Below are positions 40,327 to 43,119 of a DNA stretch of 43,119 nucleotides, one piece after another. The notes beneath the pieces are model-generated. The model was given only the letters and a program-made list of their open reading frames with translations. It did not search any database and had not been told where the DNA came from. Positions within the stretch are counted from its first letter, which is position 1. Each line of letters begins with the position of its first letter. The DNA is taken from positions 1-43,119 of the forward strand of contig URGO01000003.1 of NCBI GenBank assembly GCA_900547435.1, given 5' to 3'. A program made the translations under genes and the position numbers. Origin of the DNA: an uncultured Parabacteroides sp. Lineage in GTDB: Bacteria; Bacteroidota; Bacteroidia; Bacteroidales; Tannerellaceae.

Positions 40327-42744
40327 TTAATCAAAAAATATCCCACTTAAGGCAGCATTTGCACCTCGTACATGATTTATTCGAATTCGCACCGGGCGAT
40401 CAAAGGTATAAGTTATATATTTCCCTTTTTCATAATTCCGCACCATATATACAGGCAATAGAAGTTCACGGGTAGAATAATCGAATACTTCTATTGCGGA
40501 GCGCCGATTTTGCGCATCCCAATCCAGAAAATAAAGAGAAACTGAATACTTTTTCCCCATTTCTCCTTTCAAGTCAATGGTGAAAGTTTGCTGGCATACG
40601 TTGGGATCGTTTGTAATAATACCTCCGGCTTTTCGTTCAGCATTTTCCTCCGGAGCATTCAATGCGCGTATATCAGTAGTAGTGCTTGACCAATGTATAT
40701 TGCCATTTCGTGATAACACAATATTCTCCAAATATTTTGGTAGCTTCTTGATATGCGTACCTACACTATCGTAATTAAAGAGCACATAACCTGCAGTTCC
40801 ATATTTCAATGGCCAATTCCCCTGAGTCTCCACATCTTCGCGGATTTCTGTCTGTAATGGATATGTAAAAGGTTCTGCTTGTTTTACACCTTGTAGTACA
40901 TCCTGATAATGAATAGTTGTAGTATAATTCCCTGCTGTGAGTTTATAATAAATGAATTCATTGTCTTCTTGTAAACGCTTTTGGTATTTGGAGCTCATTT
41001 CTATTTTTCGGATTGTTTTTCCTGCTTTTGGGAAACCAACTATAGCGGTTATCCCTTGGGGAATAGAAATATTGCTTTCTCCCGTTAAACTATTAAATGA
41101 AACCGCAATCTTTCCATGAGGAGTAGGCACACTTCCTTCAACCCAAGTTAATCCATCGGATAACCGAGGCTTTATGATACATTCCGAAAATCCCGGAACA
41201 GAAGGTTTAATGCCTAATATTTCCTCACTAATCCATTTTGTGACGCCTGCACTCCAAGGATGAGTCAGGCTGGTGTACCCACATTGGTTATTCACAGGTG
41301 CGTCATTGGGTTCAGATATTTGATTCCATGAGGGACGGAATACCTCAAAGAATGTTGTTCCTCCATAAGCCAATTGACCGCCCCAACAATCTTTTACGGT
41401 ATTCAATGCTTCTTGATGCTTTCTCATATTCGCTAAAGCACAAATAATAAAGTACTGATTGAACGGCGAATAGGAAAGACGCTGCATTCTATCTGAAAAA
41501 GCTATTTTCCAAATTTGTCGCAATTCTTTTTCATTGGCAAATAGGGCATTTACCGCATCAGCAGCAGAATGAACCCCCAATCGAGTTATCCATCGAGGAT
41601 CTTTACGCAATTCAGCTATTTTCTCTAAGGCATACCTTTTGTATTTTCCGGCCAACTTTTTCTGACCAATTTGCGACATCATATTCCCAAATTTATTCCA
41701 CGTCTGGATAGACAACATTTGGTACATATATTGGGCTTCTTGCGTAGGGCTTTCAAATCCTGCTCCCAGACGTTCATCCCATCCGGCAAAGCTGATGGAT
41801 GGATTTTTGCCATAATGTTCATAAGCCGCATCCAATTTCTGACAAGCATTATTCAGTAAACTCCTTACAAAATCGGCATCCCCAGTATAGTTAAAATAAT
41901 CTATCAAACTCAATATCCAATACAGAGAATAACTGGCTATGCCATTGTATTGTGTTGAGGTGTAAATCAAATTGGTTTTGACAAAATCAAAATTCCCGAA
42001 TGCAACTAAGGATGCAGCTTGAGAAGTATGAGCGTCACCTGTCCATGAATGGCGGTCGCTTCGCTCCATGAGAATAGCTCCAAAATAATCTTTCAGTAGA
42101 TTCAGTTTTACCGTATAAGCTCCGGTATACCAAATTCGGGTTAAAGTAGTATCACTACAAGAGAAACTTCCTTCATAATTAGTTGGTTTTACCTGACAAA
42201 CCAGTCGGATATTTGAAATATCTGCAGGCTGGTTTAGTTTTCTAATATGAATCCAACCGAAACGGACTCCTTCATATAACTCTTTGTTTAACTCTAATCG
42301 ATAAGAATTCCCATATCGTATTGGTTTTGCCGTTTTAATCGGATGCTGAGAACCTAAATTGAAAAAAGCAGGTTCATTATATTCACTGATGCTCATCTTG
42401 ACATCAGCCACCAAGTTGTCCGAATCAAACTCTAACCATCCGGCATTCACTTGCCCAAAATCAAATTGCAAAGAACAGTCCCCTATAACATGGATAGAAG
42501 ACAAATCTGAATTGGCACAAAAGTTTCCTGTTTCATCAGAAAAAACCTTTTTAGGATAAATTGTGTAAATCTCTAAATCATCTGTTGCTTTTGGATCGTC
42601 CCATCTGTAACCAGATAGAGGATCAGGAGAATAAGCAACTGGGGCATTACGTATAGTTGCCGTTACCTGTTTATAAGGCTCATGGATGGTCGCTTGGATT
42701 GATTCGACCAATAAACATAATATCAGAAAAAATAATTGTTTCAT
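40327..42744 (-). CDS. Secreted alpha-L-rhamnosidase, GH78
   Basis: An 805-residue protein with a signal peptide (FFLILCLLVESIQA). A GH78 N-terminal beta domain (VRFGWIHIRKL ... GSFSCSDTTLTRIW) leads into the (alpha/alpha)6 barrel with MERSDRHSWTGDAHTSQAA. The catalytic-acid region is FAGWDERLGAGFES, and the family end-signature is THPWSAGVTKWISEEILGI. It hydrolyses terminal alpha-L-rhamnose. It is the first gene of the minus-strand operon, so its promoter region (42745-42881) should control the whole PUL. No regulator gene is present in the window. A C-terminal module (residues about 630-805) resembles a sugar-binding beta-sandwich. Confidence 0.85.
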   Translation of the reverse strand: MKQLFFLILCLLVESIQATIHEPYKQVTATIRNAPVAYSPDPLSGYRWDDPKATDDLEIYTIYPKKVFSDETGNFCANSDLSSIHVIGDCSLQFDFGQVNAGWLEFDSDNLVADVKMSISEYNEPAFFNLGSQHPIKTAKPIRYGNSYRLELNKELYEGVRFGWIHIRKLNQPADISNIRLVCQVKPTNYEGSFSCSDTTLTRIWYTGAYTVKLNLLKDYFGAILMERSDRHSWTGDAHTSQAASLVAFGNFDFVKTNLIYTSTQYNGIASYSLYWILSLIDYFNYTGDADFVRSLLNNACQKLDAAYEHYGKNPSISFAGWDERLGAGFESPTQEAQYMYQMLSIQTWNKFGNMMSQIGQKKLAGKYKRYALEKIAELRKDPRWITRLGVHSAADAVNALFANEKELRQIWKIAFSDRMQRLSYSPFNQYFIICALANMRKHQEALNTVKDCWGGQLAYGGTTFFEVFRPSWNQISEPNDAPVNNQCGYTSLTHPWSAGVTKWISEEILGIKPSVPGFSECIIKPRLSDGLTWVEGSVPTPHGKIAVSFNSLTGESNISIPQGITAIVGFPKAGKTIRKIEMSSKYQKRLQEDNEFIYYKLTAGNYTTTIHYQDVLQGVKQAEPFTYPLQTEIREDVETQGNWPLKYGTAGYVLFNYDSVGTHIKKLPKYLENIVLSRNGNIHWSSTTTDIRALNAPEENAERKAGGIITNDPNVCQQTFTIDLKGEMGKKYSVSLYFLDWDAQNRRSAIEVFDYSTRELLLPVYMVRNYEKGKYITYTFDRPVRIRINHVRGANAALSGIFFD

Positions 42745-42767
42745 AATATTTTGTATTAGGTTGTATG

Positions 42768-42775
42768 CAAAAATA
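42768..42775 (-). promoter_or_regulatory. Bacteroidales -7 box for the rhamnoside PUL
   Basis: Read on the minus strand the bases give TATTTTTG, an exact TAnnTTTG match, about 24 bp before the GH78 start codon. A convincing -33 element was not seen at the usual distance. The remaining 42745-42881 is AT-rich with no other recognised signal. Confidence 0.5.
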
Positions 42776-42881
42776 GCAGTCCATCAAATAAGAAACATTT
42801 ATTTTTTGGCTTTTAATATTAACAAAATGGCTTTTGTAACATTATACTTTACCAAAGTAAAAAAAGAAATTTCCCTTACTT

Positions 42882-43008
42882 ACAGAATAATAAATGATTC
42901 TATTTAGACGTTGTTTCTCAATAAGATTACTTAAAATCATTTCATGTTTATTTTCAAAATCTACATTATCTAATTTAGGAATATCAGATATATTAAGCGA
43001 TAAGTTTT
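42882..43008. repeat. Internally deleted second copy of the WYL/nuclease cassette ends
   Basis: 42882-42946 equals 21593-21657 and 42948-43008 equals 23435-23495, both without a mismatch; one extra T lies between. The 1777 bp between these blocks in the intact copy (21658-23434) are absent. The joined reading frame from the ATG stops after nine codons, so nothing is encoded. The preceding DNA is the PUL upstream region. Confidence 0.9.
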
Positions 43009-43119
43009 TCCCCTAAAATTCGTATTCAAAAGGTAAAAGATTTGAAGAATCCAAATAGAAACGCAACGATTCGTTAGCAAACAGGATAAAAACTCATCGG
43101 TCGGGGAACGCCGCGCGGC
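43009..43119. other. Terminal stretch without recognised features
   Basis: No gene, hairpin or repeat was recognised in the last 111 bp. It changes from AT-rich to GC-rich at the very end. It does not match the DNA following the intact nuclease gene copy at 23496. Confidence 0.4.

Noticed and set aside
1..43119. tRNA, rRNA genes and insertion sequences
   Set aside because: No tRNA-like cloverleaf, rRNA segment or transposase gene was recognised in the window.

Overview
The window reads as a Bacteroidales chromosome segment (Bacteroides/Parabacteroides-like). The evidence is a SusC/SusD polysaccharide-utilisation locus, a Bacteroidetes-type HU protein, TAnnTTTG -7 promoter boxes and lipoprotein glycosidases. 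It splits into a prophage (about 1-21592, left end outside the window) and host DNA (about 21593-43119).

Prophage. It begins with divergent terminase genes (1-990, minus strand). A long plus-strand late region follows: prohead protease/scaffold, major capsid protein, a lysis cassette (lysozyme-like, holin-like, overlapping spanin-like genes), tail tube, two tail chaperone frames joined by a -1 slippery site, tape measure and a tail hub-like protein. Then come a fibre with a self-cleaving S74 chaperone, an HU-like protein and small tail genes. The next block is an adhesin-like protein whose 3' end is packed with AAT/AAC codons, directly followed by a reverse transcriptase. That is the layout of a diversity-generating retroelement (DGR), but no template repeat was found and the RT carries YADN instead of YxDD. 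The right arm holds a highly structured intergenic element, a D12-class adenine methyltransferase and a thymidylate-synthase-fold protein whose key Asn is Asp, as in dCMP hydroxymethylases. Two 22-bp-spaced repeats at 21541-21584 look like transposase-binding end repeats of a Mu-like phage. Tube, chaperones and tape measure without sheath genes suggest a siphovirus-type tail.

Host DNA. The phage stops just before a WYL-domain regulator and an AT-rich gene with a PD-(D/E)XK nuclease motif, a possible small defence cassette. Next are a small unknown protein, an MBL-fold ribonuclease-like gene with two in-frame stops, an exopolyphosphatase and a secreted GH20 hexosaminidase. From 28569 to 42744 everything is on the minus strand and reads right to left: GH78 rhamnosidase, GH106-like rhamnosidase, SusC, a frameshifted SusD, a perfect terminator-like hairpin, then a corrinoid protein, a UroD-type methyltransferase, a corrinoid activase and a second UroD-type methyltransferase. 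Together they suggest uptake and de-rhamnosylation of a methoxylated or O-methylated rhamnoside, followed by cobamide-dependent demethylation.

Cross-cutting structure. Three intergenic arrays (two in the phage, one in the host) have different sequences but the same design: exact 22-bp units with conserved inverted arms around a variable 4- or 8-nt centre. The right edge (42882-43008) carries an exact copy of the two ends of the WYL/nuclease cassette with about 1.8 kb missing between them.
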